Positions 45,001-57,000 of a stretch of DNA of 64,000 bases are shown piece by piece (the stretch's first letter is position 1; every line of letters starts with the position of its first letter). Under the pieces are notes generated by a model, which made no database searches, was not told the DNA's origin, and saw nothing but the letters and a program-made list of their open reading frames with translations. The position numbers and the translations under genes were made by a program. Source of the stretch: Crocodylus rhombifer (taxonomy: Eukaryota > Chordata > Crocodylia > Crocodylidae); NCBI GenBank assembly GCA_038503035.1, contig JAVSML010024580.1, positions 62,001 through 126,000 of the forward strand. The letters are read 5' to 3'.

Positions 45001-48000
45001 ACCACTTCTCTAGGTGGCTATCCCAGTGCTCAGCCCCCCTAGGAGTCAGGAAGTTCCTCATCTCCAGCCTCAGTTTCCCCGGCTGCAGCTTGAGGCTGTT
45101 GCTCCTAGTCCTGTGCCCTGCGGCTACAGAGAAAAGCCCATCTCCAGCCTCTCTGCCATTGTCCTGCAGGAATTTGCAGCCTGTGATCAAATCCCCTCGT
45201 CCGTCTTCTCTCCTCCAAACTCAGTCCCCACAGCTCCTCCACCCTGTGCTCACCAGTCTTGCCTCCCAGGCTCCTGATTGTTTGCTTGCTCTGTGCTGGG
45301 CTCTTCCCAACCTTCCCACACCCTTCTCTGAAGTGCTGCAGCCCCGCTAATCATTCCCCAGCCTGTATTTTGTGCATGCAGTTAGTCCATCCCAAGCTCA
45401 GGACTTCGCACTTGTCCTTGCTGAGTCTCATGTGCTTTACTGGGCAGTACCTAATCGGCGTAAAATGGATACCTGCATCATGCATGTATCAAATTTACGC
45501 TCAAGTCGGTGTAAGTCACCATATTTACTGTGCAATATAGGCGCGTGCCTACATGCGCATGCCTGTACTGAGCAGTAATTTTGGTTTTTGCAGAGTAAAT
45601 GGGAACATGTAGATGCACGCAGTGACTCCTAACTTTGGCATGCTCAGCCCAAGATCCAAGCCCCTGTTCCACAGCTTGGACCCATCTCTTCGCCAGTGCT
45701 GCATTGCCCCTTCTCTCCTTCCCACCTTCGCCGGTCTTCTGAGAGCAAATAGGGTGGAGGCTGATCTGGTCTCAGGATATTAGACCTGAGGAGTGAGGGG
45801 GTCTCATGAAATGAGCCTTATAGACTTCTTGAGTGTAGGACCTCATCTCCGCCAGGACGACAGGCTCCTCCGTGAGCTCTGTGACCGCATACTTGGCATC
45901 CTCCAGAGCTGTGTCTTGAACCAGGCCTGGCATCGGGATGGCACACAGGCTCCAGCTTGGGGTCCAGGGCTTCAGTGGCCTGATGGAAGGAAAGTCAGTG
46001 AACAAAGCTGTGGGTCAGGTGAGGGTTGTAACTCTAAGGTTCAGCCAAAAGGGCTTGATGGGAACCTCTCCCCCCGGGGGCCCCGGTGGTGTCTCTCCCA
46101 CCCCACATCCTGGCACCCCGAGCTGTTCTTTCCCCACAGGATTATAGACACCTCCTCCAGTCGACTGCTGAAATCAGACCAGCAAGGGAGAAGTACCCCT
46201 AGCAAATTTCAGGCCAGATGACAGCAGGGCCAGTGCTGTGGGTCTCCTCTGTACTGCAGTATAGGTCCTTTGGTGGCTCCGCTGCCATTTGGACCCAAGC
46301 CCCTCACCATCTATAATGATTTAAGCCCGTGGGCCACAAGTTGAGCACCCAAGAACAGAGATGCTCAAAGGCAAGATGGACCTAATCTGACCCAATCCAT
46401 GGCAGCTTTTATGTTCTTTTTTGTTCTAGTTTCGCTGCCTCCTGTCGGGGTTTAGCACATGCAGAGAGCATGGGGCTGTATTTATTTAGGGTATTATCAG
46501 TAGCGCTTTGGATGGGGTCCAGACACCCCTTTAAGGGACCTTCCTGAGGCTGTTTTTCAGGAGATGTCTGCATGCTGGGAGGCAGAAGGAAAGGAGCTGG
46601 AGGAGAAGGGCAGGGTACAGGGCGAGAAGACAGAAGCACCGGGCAGGAGAGGGTAGAGGTTGGTCATGGGAGAGGGTGAGGCTGAGGGTAGGAGATAGCA
46701 AAGCCCAGCTCTGCAAGGACCACAAGAACCAAAAACCACAGGATGGGCTGGCACTGCAGACAGGGCGGGGGCCATGCCATTTCCTGCCACTGCCTCTCTG
46801 GGAGGGGTAAGCACCCATTTCCTTCCTCCCATGGGTGGCAGGGCTTGGCAGCCCCTCTCCAGTACCAGGAGGATTATAGCAGTGCCCTAGCAGCCCCCTG
46901 ACACCCAAAACACAGCCATTCTCCCTGACTCTGGCCGCCATTTTCCCTCTGGTTGAGCTGGGCTTCCCTCGGCTTCTCTCCCTGGCTAATTTATATGAGA
47001 TTATATGTGGGGGGGATTTCTGGGATCCATTAGAGCCCCTCCACAAGGCAACAGAGGCTCTCAGCCCTGCCATGGAGAAGGCCTCACCTGGGTCTTTGAC
47101 TTGCTCCTAGGAGCAAAGGGGCTGGGTTCAAATCCCACCTGCTGGGGGAAGGCCCCATCTCGGCTAGATGGCTGCTTTTGTGTGGCCTGTGCTCAGCAAA
47201 TTACAATGAGAAATGGCCCCTGGTTGACAGCTCAAAACAGCAGCCAAGACTAAGTGATGCCTCCAAGCACGGAAACCAGGAGTGTCATGGTCTCTCCTTA
47301 TCCTCATGAAAGGGAGAGAAAGGACCAGCTTGTCCCACTTTCTCTTGCCTAACCCCACCCACCTCCTCCCCCTATCCCCTCTGGTTCATGCAGTCCCCAG
47401 TGCTATCTGCAGAAACCACCCCCAAAGCATCTTAATAGCTGCAGGTTCATGGCATGGATGTGGGTCCCAATTCTTTGGACATTTGGAGATGCTCTTTGAT
47501 AAAAATGGCTCCAGCAGCACCTAGAGAAGAGTGGCTCTGTGGCGGGCCAGTAGGGGGTGCTCCTGCACTGAGCCACCCAACTCACTGCACCCAACCACCT
47601 TTCAGGCTCGGAGTGCCTCCCTGGGGTCCCCTCATGTCTGGCCAACCCTCTTCCTGGAGCACACCCACTAGCCTGGGGGTAACGCAGCCACCACCCAGGG
47701 TCTGGACTGATCCTGGCTCTGTGCCCCCTTGGAAACACAGGCCTAGTATCCCTTGAGGGTACTTGACCCACTTCAAGAACTTGGGGTGCTTCCCCCAGTC
47801 TGAACCACAAATAGTGGTCTCCCCCAGTCAGATGAACCAAGGGGACCCTAAGGCATAATCTAGCCCCTCTCCCAATAAGTCTCTCATGCTAGCTACAAAG
47901 GAGAACTTTATTGGTTACAAGGAGTAGGTTTGGAATAGGGTACCGGGTTGAGCAATGTCAGAGAAATCCCATAGAGCAAACAGGGTGGCTGGGTAGCCTT

Positions 48001-51000
48001 TGATCACACACCTGAGTTACTGCGGACTATATATCTAGTTATATCCCAGGTAGCTTACGAATATCATCCAGAGGCAGGGGGAGATTCCCTCTGGAGGCAG
48101 GCAGTTCATTGATCATGAGAGAGCAAGTTGCAGATGCTCCAGCTTCTCTCTGAGTTTTTTCATCATGGCTACTACCCCTCCTTCTGGGCAGTCCTTCACT
48201 TATATAGCCCTGATGACGTCATTTACCTGGTCCAAAGGACGCCAGCAACTGTTGGCTGCCAGCCAACCAATTTGAAATACATCACTAGTTGCCAGGTAGA
48301 CTGGCATTGCTTAGAACAATTGGGAGCTTAAACCCCCGAGCACCGCCAGGAATGACCAGGAATAGCGGTCACAAGTTGGCAGAGGGTAGGTTTAGGCTAG
48401 ATATCAGGAGGCGACTTCACGGTCAGGGCGGCTAGGGTCTGGGACCAACTTCCAAGAGAAGTGGTGCAGGCTCCTGCCCCGGGGGTGTTTAAGAGGAGGT
48501 TGGATGAACATCTTGCTGGGGTTGTTTGACCCCAGTACTCTTTCCTGCCACGGCAGGGGGTCGGCTCGATGATCTGCTCAGGTCCCCTCCGACCCTAGAA
48601 ACTAAGAAACTATGAAACCCCCCACCCAGGTATGTGAAGCCAGTCACATGGGCAGAATGAGCAGGTTTCCCTCTCCCTCAGGAATGTATCCAGCTCAGGT
48701 TACAACACAGGGTTACCTAAAATGCCCGTGGGATGTTTGCCCCCTCCAGGGACCACGTTAACCGAAGTGTCACAGCAGAGCTTTTGGGAAGAGACAGAGG
48801 TGGCATTCTGCCACACACTCCATGCCCCAAACCAATGGCCAGAGCCAGCCAGCCCCCTCCATGAGCCCCGGGCTGGCTTGAACATCTCCTCCTAGAATGG
48901 AAAAGCAAAATCTCAACACCTGTGACACCTCCTCTTAATGAGACAGGAAGTGACATGTACCGTGGTTCCTTCTTGCAGGAAGTGGGAAGGCGGCGACCCT
49001 GGCGTGGCCAATCAGAAGACACCCACCAGCTTGTTGCTGACACCGGAGGGCACTTTTCACAGTTTTGGATACACAGCCAGGGACTATTACCATGACCTTG
49101 ACCCAGAGGAAGCCCGGGAATGGCTCTACTTTGAGAAATTTAAGATGAAGATTCACAGCACTAGCGTAAGCTGATGGTTTTCTCGGCTTTTTCCCACAGT
49201 CCCAGAGGAGAGGAGGCCAGGGAGCTGCTGAGATGGGCTAGAGGGCAACTTTTCAGCTGCAGTGAATTAGGAATTATTTCATATAAATTATCTTCATAGC
49301 CAGAACATGAGCAGTGTCACGCTTGGTCCATCCATTCCAGTAGCCCATCTCCGATCGTGGCAGCAATAGATGCCTTACAGGGAGAGCATGTACCGTCCCT
49401 GGCAAGAGCCGTCATTGTTGTAGAGATGCCAGACAAAAAAATCTTCAGTATTTTGATCTCCCATGTGAGATTTCACGAGTTTTTTTCAAGTTCACAATTT
49501 TGCCTCTGTTCGTGGTTGGAGAGGGGGAGTTGTGAATTTTCAGGCATTCTTGGGTGATGCTGTGAACCGTTTGTGGAGTTCACGCAAAGCCGAGAGAAAG
49601 GGGTTGAAGCCAGTTAAAAAACTAAGAGAGGAGGAAAGGGTTTGGGAATATTTTCTCTGGCTTATTCTTCCTCCCTTCAAAAAAAATCAGAATATTAGAA
49701 CCTGATTCACTCAGCTCCAGATTTGGCCCAAACATGGGGGGCCAGGAATTAATGGTATTTCTATGGGATTTTAGCGTCAGGATGACATTGTCTGCCCAGA
49801 TTTTGGCAATTTAGCAAATCCCAAGCACTTTGGATAGGGAAACTAGGGAGCGCGTTTGCTCAGGAGGGCAAAATTTGGAACGGGACAGAGCAGGGAGTGC
49901 AGAGAACATCCCTCCCGTCCCTAAACAAAAGAGATGCTGTGAGCTTGTAACCAACCCCCCTGGGGGGATGTGCCTTTTGGCCCATACTGAGGGAATCAGA
50001 GGGTTGGAAGGGGTCATCTCATCCAGTCCCTGGTGCTGGAATTGCTTCGCACTAGACATGTCTGTGGCGGGCCAGTAGGGGGCGCTCCTGCGCTGAGCCG
50101 CCCACCTCCCTGCGCCCGACCCCCTGCCAAGCTCGGAGCACCTCCCTAGGGACGCCTTATGTCCAGCCCGACCCCTTCCTGGAGCACATACGCTAGCCTG
50201 GGGGTAACGTAGCTGCCACCACCCCAAGAATGGACTCACTCTCAGCCCTGTGTCCTTGGGGAAACACAGGCCTAAGGGTCCTATGGGTACTCGACCCAGT
50301 ACAGGCACTTGGGGCACTTCCCCAAGTCAGGGGGCAAAAAGGAAAGTCTCCCTTAGTCCACAGACCTAAGGGGTCTCTTAGGCATAATTTAGACCCTCCC
50401 CTCAAGAAGTCTCCCACACCGGTCACAAAGGAGAACTGTACTGATCACAGGGATAGGGTGAAAAAAGGGTACAAGATAGAGCAATCTCATAGGAATCACA
50501 TAGAGCGAAACAGTCTGGCTGAGGTAGCCTTCTGATTATGCATCTGAGTTGCTGCCAGCTAGATATCTACCCAGATCTCGAGTAGCTTACTCACAAGCAT
50601 CATCCCAAGGCTGTTGCAGATCCCCTCTGGAGGCAGGCCGCTCCTTGCTCATGAGTTATGGGGGAGACAGCCAGTTTCAGATGGTCAAGCTCCTCTCTAA
50701 GTCTGAGTCCCCGCATGGCTGCTGCCCCCTCCTCCTGGGCAGTCTTAACTTATATAGCCCCTGTGACCTCGTTCACATGGTCCAGTGGAGGCCAGCACCT
50801 GTTGGCTGTCGGCCAACCAATTTGAAATACATCACTAGTTGCCAGGCAGACTCTAGCCCCCGAGGTAGATGCCCCTCACCCAGGTAGGTGATACCAGTCA
50901 TGTAGGCAGAGGCAGCAGGCCCCCCCCTCCCTCAGGACTGTAGCCAGCTCAGGTTACCTAAAGAGATAAGGTAAAGGTGTGTCTCCTCTGCGGGGCCCAT

Positions 51001-54000
51001 CCTAATCAAATTATCACATGGCAGAGATTTTGGGGAGAAACAAAGGTGGCTTCCTGCCACACGTCTACATGTGCACATTTACCGAGCAGTAATTTAGGTT
51101 ACTACAGAGTAACTGATAATTACTGCGCCGTATGGGCACACATGTACATGTGCATGCCTGTACTGTGCAGCAACTATGCCAATTTGAGTATAAATTTAAT
51201 ACCGGCATCATTCAGGTAGCAAATTTACACTCAATAAGTTACTGTTCGGTAACACACATGTAGATGCCTTACTGCGCAGTAACACTGACATTAACACAGT
51301 GTCAATGTGCTTTACTGGCTGCATGTGTAGACGACAGCCTAAAAAACACTTACTGCACAGTAATTTACTGAGCAGTACATGCACGTGTAGATGCACCCAC
51401 TATGTCATAGACCCTCAAGTGCTTTCAGGCTCCTCTTTAGCTCATGTACTGGAGACTTCTTGAGCAGAAGGTCCCAGGGCCTGAACCCCGGGAAGATCAG
51501 TGGGCCCCTGATCGGCAGGTCTGACTGGCCCTCCTGGTCCACTGACTCCCATCTCTCTCCCCTCTGAGAAAGCAGCTAATGCCCTGCCTCTGATGACCTT
51601 GGGTTGTTTGTCTCCTTGTTCATCTCTCTAGGACCTGACCATGAAAACCGAACTAGAAGCTGTGAATGGGAAGAAGATCGCAGCACTGGAGGTCTTTGCG
51701 CACGCGCTCTGCTTTTTCAAGCAGCATGCTCTGCAGGTCAGCCTGCCCTCGCTACACCCCGCACTGGGGCTTGCAAAATCAGGGCAATCCTCCACTGAGG
51801 TCTCTGCAGGCTGGGGCTAAAGTACTATCCCTGCCACCCCCTGGGAGTCTTGCTGCCAGAGCCCTTGCTTGCATTTTAGACAGAAATGACCGAGAGAGGC
51901 CTGGCCACAGCCCCAGACTCAGCCCTAAATAATGCAAAATACCCAGCTTGACAGCATGGTTTTGCTGCTGGCTAGAGGCAGTTTCCATGCAACCTCGCAG
52001 TTTGTATTCAGTAGAGGCAGTGGAGCCGGCTTCCCTCACCCCACCCAGTCCTGCAGCTAAACTACTCTGGAGAGATGCCATGGATGAGATGCTACTCAGC
52101 TTAAGATTGAAGCAAAAACAAAAAGGACTCCATTGGAATGAGTTAATACCCATGTGCAGGGCTGTGAAATAGGAGTTTCGTGACCAGGAGCAGGTAACAG
52201 GCAGCAGGACTGCAGAAGAAAGGCTGGTCGGAGCAGGGTTTTGCCTCCTGTTCCTCTGCCACTTGCAGCCTCCAGCATTTAGGGTCCAGGCAGGTCTGAT
52301 GCGGAGACTGCATCCCTAATTCCTATGTTCAATAGCGATGGATGCCCCTTTCCTCCAAGCCTGTGTCCAAGCCCTTGGTGAATCTGGCTAAAATCTCCAC
52401 TTCCCCTTCATCTGGCATCTGCAATTTCCACACTTTAATGACTCACTACTCACCCTATTTCATGGAGGTCCTTAAGAAGCAGCAGAGAGAAGATGGTGAG
52501 AACTTCCCACTTTTCCAAACCATATGCGAAGGGGAGATTCCCAGCAGCCGGTTCCCAGCCCCTAAGCCATGCAGACCCCCTATAGCCAGGCTCTGTGTCC
52601 ACCATGCAAAGACTAGCCCCACTCATACACTCAGCTGACTCTGTGCTTCCCATTAAGGGCCAGTACACGATCCTTCCCTGTTCGCACCTTCTGCAAAACA
52701 CCCCAGCAGCTCAGGCCGTCTTTGTGGGGAGATTGCCTGAGCTGAAAGTCTGAGCCTGCTCCTTTACCAACAGGAGCTCAAGGACCAGTGCCCGTCGTTG
52801 CCGGAGAAGGGAGCTGTGCGCTGGGTGATCACGGTGCCAGCCATCTGGAAACAGCCCGCCAAGCAGTTCATGAGGGAGGCTGCCTACAAGGTGCGTGTCA
52901 GTTTGCCATTCCCTTCTCGTATCTGGGGTTGTTTTTCCACTGATGTCTAGGGTTGTGATGGACCAAGCAGGTTTTCTCCTTGAACCCTCCAGTGATGGAG
53001 AGTCCCCGCTTCCCTAGGCAGTCCAGCACCCTCCGCTGTGTTGGAGAGTGTATCCTAATGTCCTCGTCTGACTCCACAGGGCATCCCTGTGATCATCCTG
53101 TGTGATCCCTGGCGCTTCCCAATGTCCTTTCCCTGATCTGAGTGATCTCTCTGTCTCCTTCCAGCGATGCAACCTGCAATAAGGGGGTGTCGGGACTGTT
53201 GTCCTTCTCCATCACTGAGCAGAGGCTTGTGTTGATGGTGCAAAGAGTAATATTCAGGATAATACGGGGGACTTGGGATTCACAAGCCAGGAGAGGACTA
53301 GCTCTAGCAGCCAGGTCTTGGCTTGTACCTCCCCTATGAGAACATGGGTCCGCGCCGGGCCAGAACAAACAGTCCCGTCTCCGCCTGCATCCTCTCCCAG
53401 GCCATCAACAAAGGAAGCGGGGGCGGAGGAGGCCATCCAGAGAGAAAAGGGGGGAAAGGCAGCAAGGAGAGGAGGTGAGAAGAAAAGAGAGGGTCCATGA
53501 GAGGCTGGAAGTCCCTGCGCTCCCTTTGCTGGCTGCAACCGCATGGCTTCGGGCACCTGGCCAGCCAGACTGGCATCCAGGTGACCGCTGACTGGGGATG
53601 CCTGGTGGTGGCAGTGGACAGAAACAACTCCAAGCTTTCGGCGTCCAGCAGGACCTGGGTCCCAGGGGCTGCCCCAGTGCAACACCCAGCGGCTTGTCTG
53701 TGCATGGAGCGACACCCACCCTGCAACCCCCCCAGCCGCCTGCGCCAGGGCAACCTGCATTGCAACCCCCCCGCCCCTTGTCCCAGAGCAACACCCAGCC
53801 CATTCTGACTGACGGGGGGATGTTGCCTTCTTCTGTATCCGGGATCTCTTGGAGGTATATTAACACCCTTTGCAGCAGCAGGACCTTGCTTGACCTGTTG
53901 CAAACGCGGGTGTGATGCCTAGGGCTATGGCAGGTACGACTGTGTCACACTACTGGGTTTTTTCTAGGCTGGTTTGGACAGGGCTTGGACTGGATGTGAC

Positions 54001-57000
54001 CTCTGCAGGTCCCTGCCAGCCCTACTTCCCTGTGATTCAGTGGAGAGAGATCTGCTTGGCGCAGTGCTAGCATGGGAGCTGGCAGCAGTGTCGCGGTGCT
54101 AGTGCAGGGCTGCGGCTGGGCTGGTCCTGCCTGGACTAGATGTGGCCTCCTGAGGTCCCTTCCAACCCTCATTTTCTACAATTTCTATCATTTCTATGAT
54201 CCTCCTGGCAGAGGCAGGACTGTCCCGCACACCCACGGTGCTGTACTGGCAGGGTTGCACAGGTCCTGGGACCCTCGGCGGTGCGTCCCTGTCCCCTGCA
54301 TTCGAGTCACGTCTGAGCTGTGCCATGCATGGGTTTCAGATGATAACTTTTTTACGTGATGCACAGTTAACGTGTGGACGTCACGGTCCTGGGACAGCCA
54401 GAATCAGCAAGGAGCTGGACACATTCATGGATGTTCGATCTAATCATGGCGATTGAACACAACACCAACAGGCAGTCCGCAACGGGCGCAGCCCCCAGCT
54501 CAGACTGAACTGGAGGAGAAAGTGGGAAACTGAAGCTCCCAGGGGGACGACTGAGGGCTTCGGTGTGTCTCACCCTACCCTGGTCCTGGGGCAGAGCGGA
54601 CAGGTTCTGCCCCTGTCTGGTCTGCCCTGCAGCAAGGACAAGTGTTGGGTATTTATCCCCTGAACAGGCCTCGTAGACTGGTGATGCTCAGCTGGTACCC
54701 ACAGAGACCCTTTTAAAAATACTATTAGGCAAACAGATTCACAAGAGAAACCCAGAGATTTCCTTTACGGGTCTGCAGAACCCAAACCCTCCTGGGTGTT
54801 GCTGTGCTCTTTGCAAGGGAAGAAGGACTTTTCTGTAGTCGAGCAATGAGGGAAAGCCAAGAGAGGGCATGTCCCATCGCTGTGAGAGCTGGCAGTCGCA
54901 TTAGTAGATTGATGAACACCCTTTTATAAAAGCGAGACGTTGGTCGCACCAGCTCCCCTGCTTTCCCTGGTGCCTGGTGTTGTGTCAGGGGTGCTTGCGT
55001 GGCTTTGCTATGGGGCTGGTTTGTCTGGGATGGTTTGGATGGCAATGATCCTAGCTCAGGACTAGATATGACACCTGCCAGCCCCGTATCTCTGTGGTGC
55101 TAGGGTGGTAGCTCTTCAGACACCAGGTGCCTGAGCTCAACCGTGCGCTGACCCTCTGCCCTGGCTCCCCGCAGGCCGGCTTGGTGTCCCCCGAGACCCC
55201 GGAGCAGCTGTTAATTGCTCTGGAGCCAGAAGCCGCGTCCATCTACTGCAGGAAACTCCGGCTCCACCAGCTGATCGACCTCAGCTACAAACCGCTGGCA
55301 AATGGCCTGGCCCCCGACCGCTCCATCGACTCCAGCTTCAGGCAGGGTAAGAGACTGCAGAGCTGCGTCGGTGCATCCTCTGGGACCCCGGTGTGGAGGG
55401 GGCCAGAGGCCGCGGCAGTCCTCGGGGCTCTTCCCAATCCCTGCTGAGTGTCTCTGCATTGCAAACCCCCGTGCGAGGCATACCTGTGCTCAGAGCCCCC
55501 CGAAGCGACGGGTCCTCCCCCAGCCAGGTGCATTGGCTGGGCTGTGGGGAGCACCGCGGGAGCCGCAGAAGAGGCTGTGGCTCCAGGCAGCTATATCTAT
55601 TTGCTAGATCATATATTAAATTAAAAAACCCAGAAATTAAGGGGAGAAATGGTCAAAATAGTCACAAACTAATGTTTCATTATTCCTGTAGTCGCTAAAG
55701 TTAAATGCACAGGGAGCAGCGTCCACACAAGCCCTTCATTTTACATCCACTAACGGGACGCGGTGCAGGAGCAGTGATGACAAGTGATTCTCCTGAGGCA
55801 TCGATAACTTGGGAGAATATTAAATACCAACTGCAATCAGAGTCTTTTAGGAGTGGCAAGTCCAGAGAGACCTTGACAAATTGGAGGTTCGGACTAAAAA
55901 GAAAACTCCTGAGGTTCAACAAGGACAAGTGCAAAGTCCTGAGACCAAAAGAAAGCTAAAGTAGTGCTGATCTAAAGGACGTAGGATGTCTCTCATAACC
56001 CAGGGCTGTCTGCGTGGCATCAACCACAGGGAAAATGAAGGTATTCCCAATACAGGAAGGGATTGGTGAAGGATTAGGAGTAAGACGGTGCTATCAGCAT
56101 GGGTTGGTGGAAAATGTGTCCCTTCAAACCAGCTTGGTACTTTGGGATGAGGTCGCAGGTTTGATGATGTCACATGATGTGATCGCCTCTGATGTGCAAG
56201 TTCATGATGTCAGGAGGAAGCAATTCAAATGGGATTGTCCACGGGTGTCTCGAGTGTGTATTCGCAACCTTTGCAGCAGCTGGACCTTGGCTGCGATGGC
56301 CCCCCTGCTTTCCCTGCTGCGGGTGGACGGTAGTTTTATAAAGGGTTTAGATGATGGGTTTGTCTGGGCTGGTTTGGATGGGGCTGATCCTGCCTCGGGA
56401 CCAGATGAGCTCTGGAGGTCCCTCCAGCCCCACTTCTCTGTGCAATTCAACCTGCCCATGTTAAATGAAACTAAAATTGGCTCAACTCATCGGCTCTCAA
56501 AAAAGTGTACACAGGGAACCACAGCATGGGTGTTTCTCATTCCAGTCCCTGGAGGAAGCCGTTCTTGGGCCTATGCTAGATCACAGCCACTGGGGACCTT
56601 TCCACCAAAGAAGCATTATCAAGAGGGCTGGCAGGCGGCCCAGACCCGGGGAGTGATATGTGCACAATGCAGAGCGATGCCAACCTCCGCCTGGACGTCA
56701 GCAAAGAAGTTTCAGTGCAACTACATGTGACATCCAGTACCTGGGAACAGAGCTGGGGGGGGAGGACGGGGTCTGGAAGCAATACGGGGGCCACAAGGAA
56801 AATCAGGTTGACCCCAAGCTCCCAGCATGGGGCTGTGGGCAAAAGCAGGTTTACTGAACAGCCCAAAAAAAGCATCTTTGCAGTTAGAAGAGGGAGGCCA
56901 TGGACGAGACAGCAGGGAAGTTGTGGACTCTCTGTCGTGGAGGGTGGTCAAGAAGAGGTTGGCCGGGGATGCTCTAGGGGCAGCGATGCCCGTGCTCTGC

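Larger units (their letters stand above)
44378..48978 (+). other. HSPA12B intron (4.6 kb)
   Basis: Contains a CR1 end, a MITE-like repeat and the first LTR, listed separately. 45640-47537 is otherwise without a recognised element or exon. Confidence 0.85.
49166..51631 (+). other. HSPA12B intron (2.5 kb)
   Basis: Holds LTR 2 and a MITE-like copy, listed separately. 49166-50062 has no recognised element. Confidence 0.85.
52891..55174 (+). other. HSPA12B intron (2.3 kb)
   Basis: 52975-53080 resembles an antisense CR1 3' UTR. 53340-53800 is GC-rich without features. CR1 ends follow at 53810-54185 and 54890-55100. Confidence 0.75.

Noticed and set aside
47538..51061. A single provirus between the two LTRs
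   Set aside because: The DNA between the LTRs is host intron plus HSPA12B exon 5, with no viral genes, so these are solo LTRs or duplicates.
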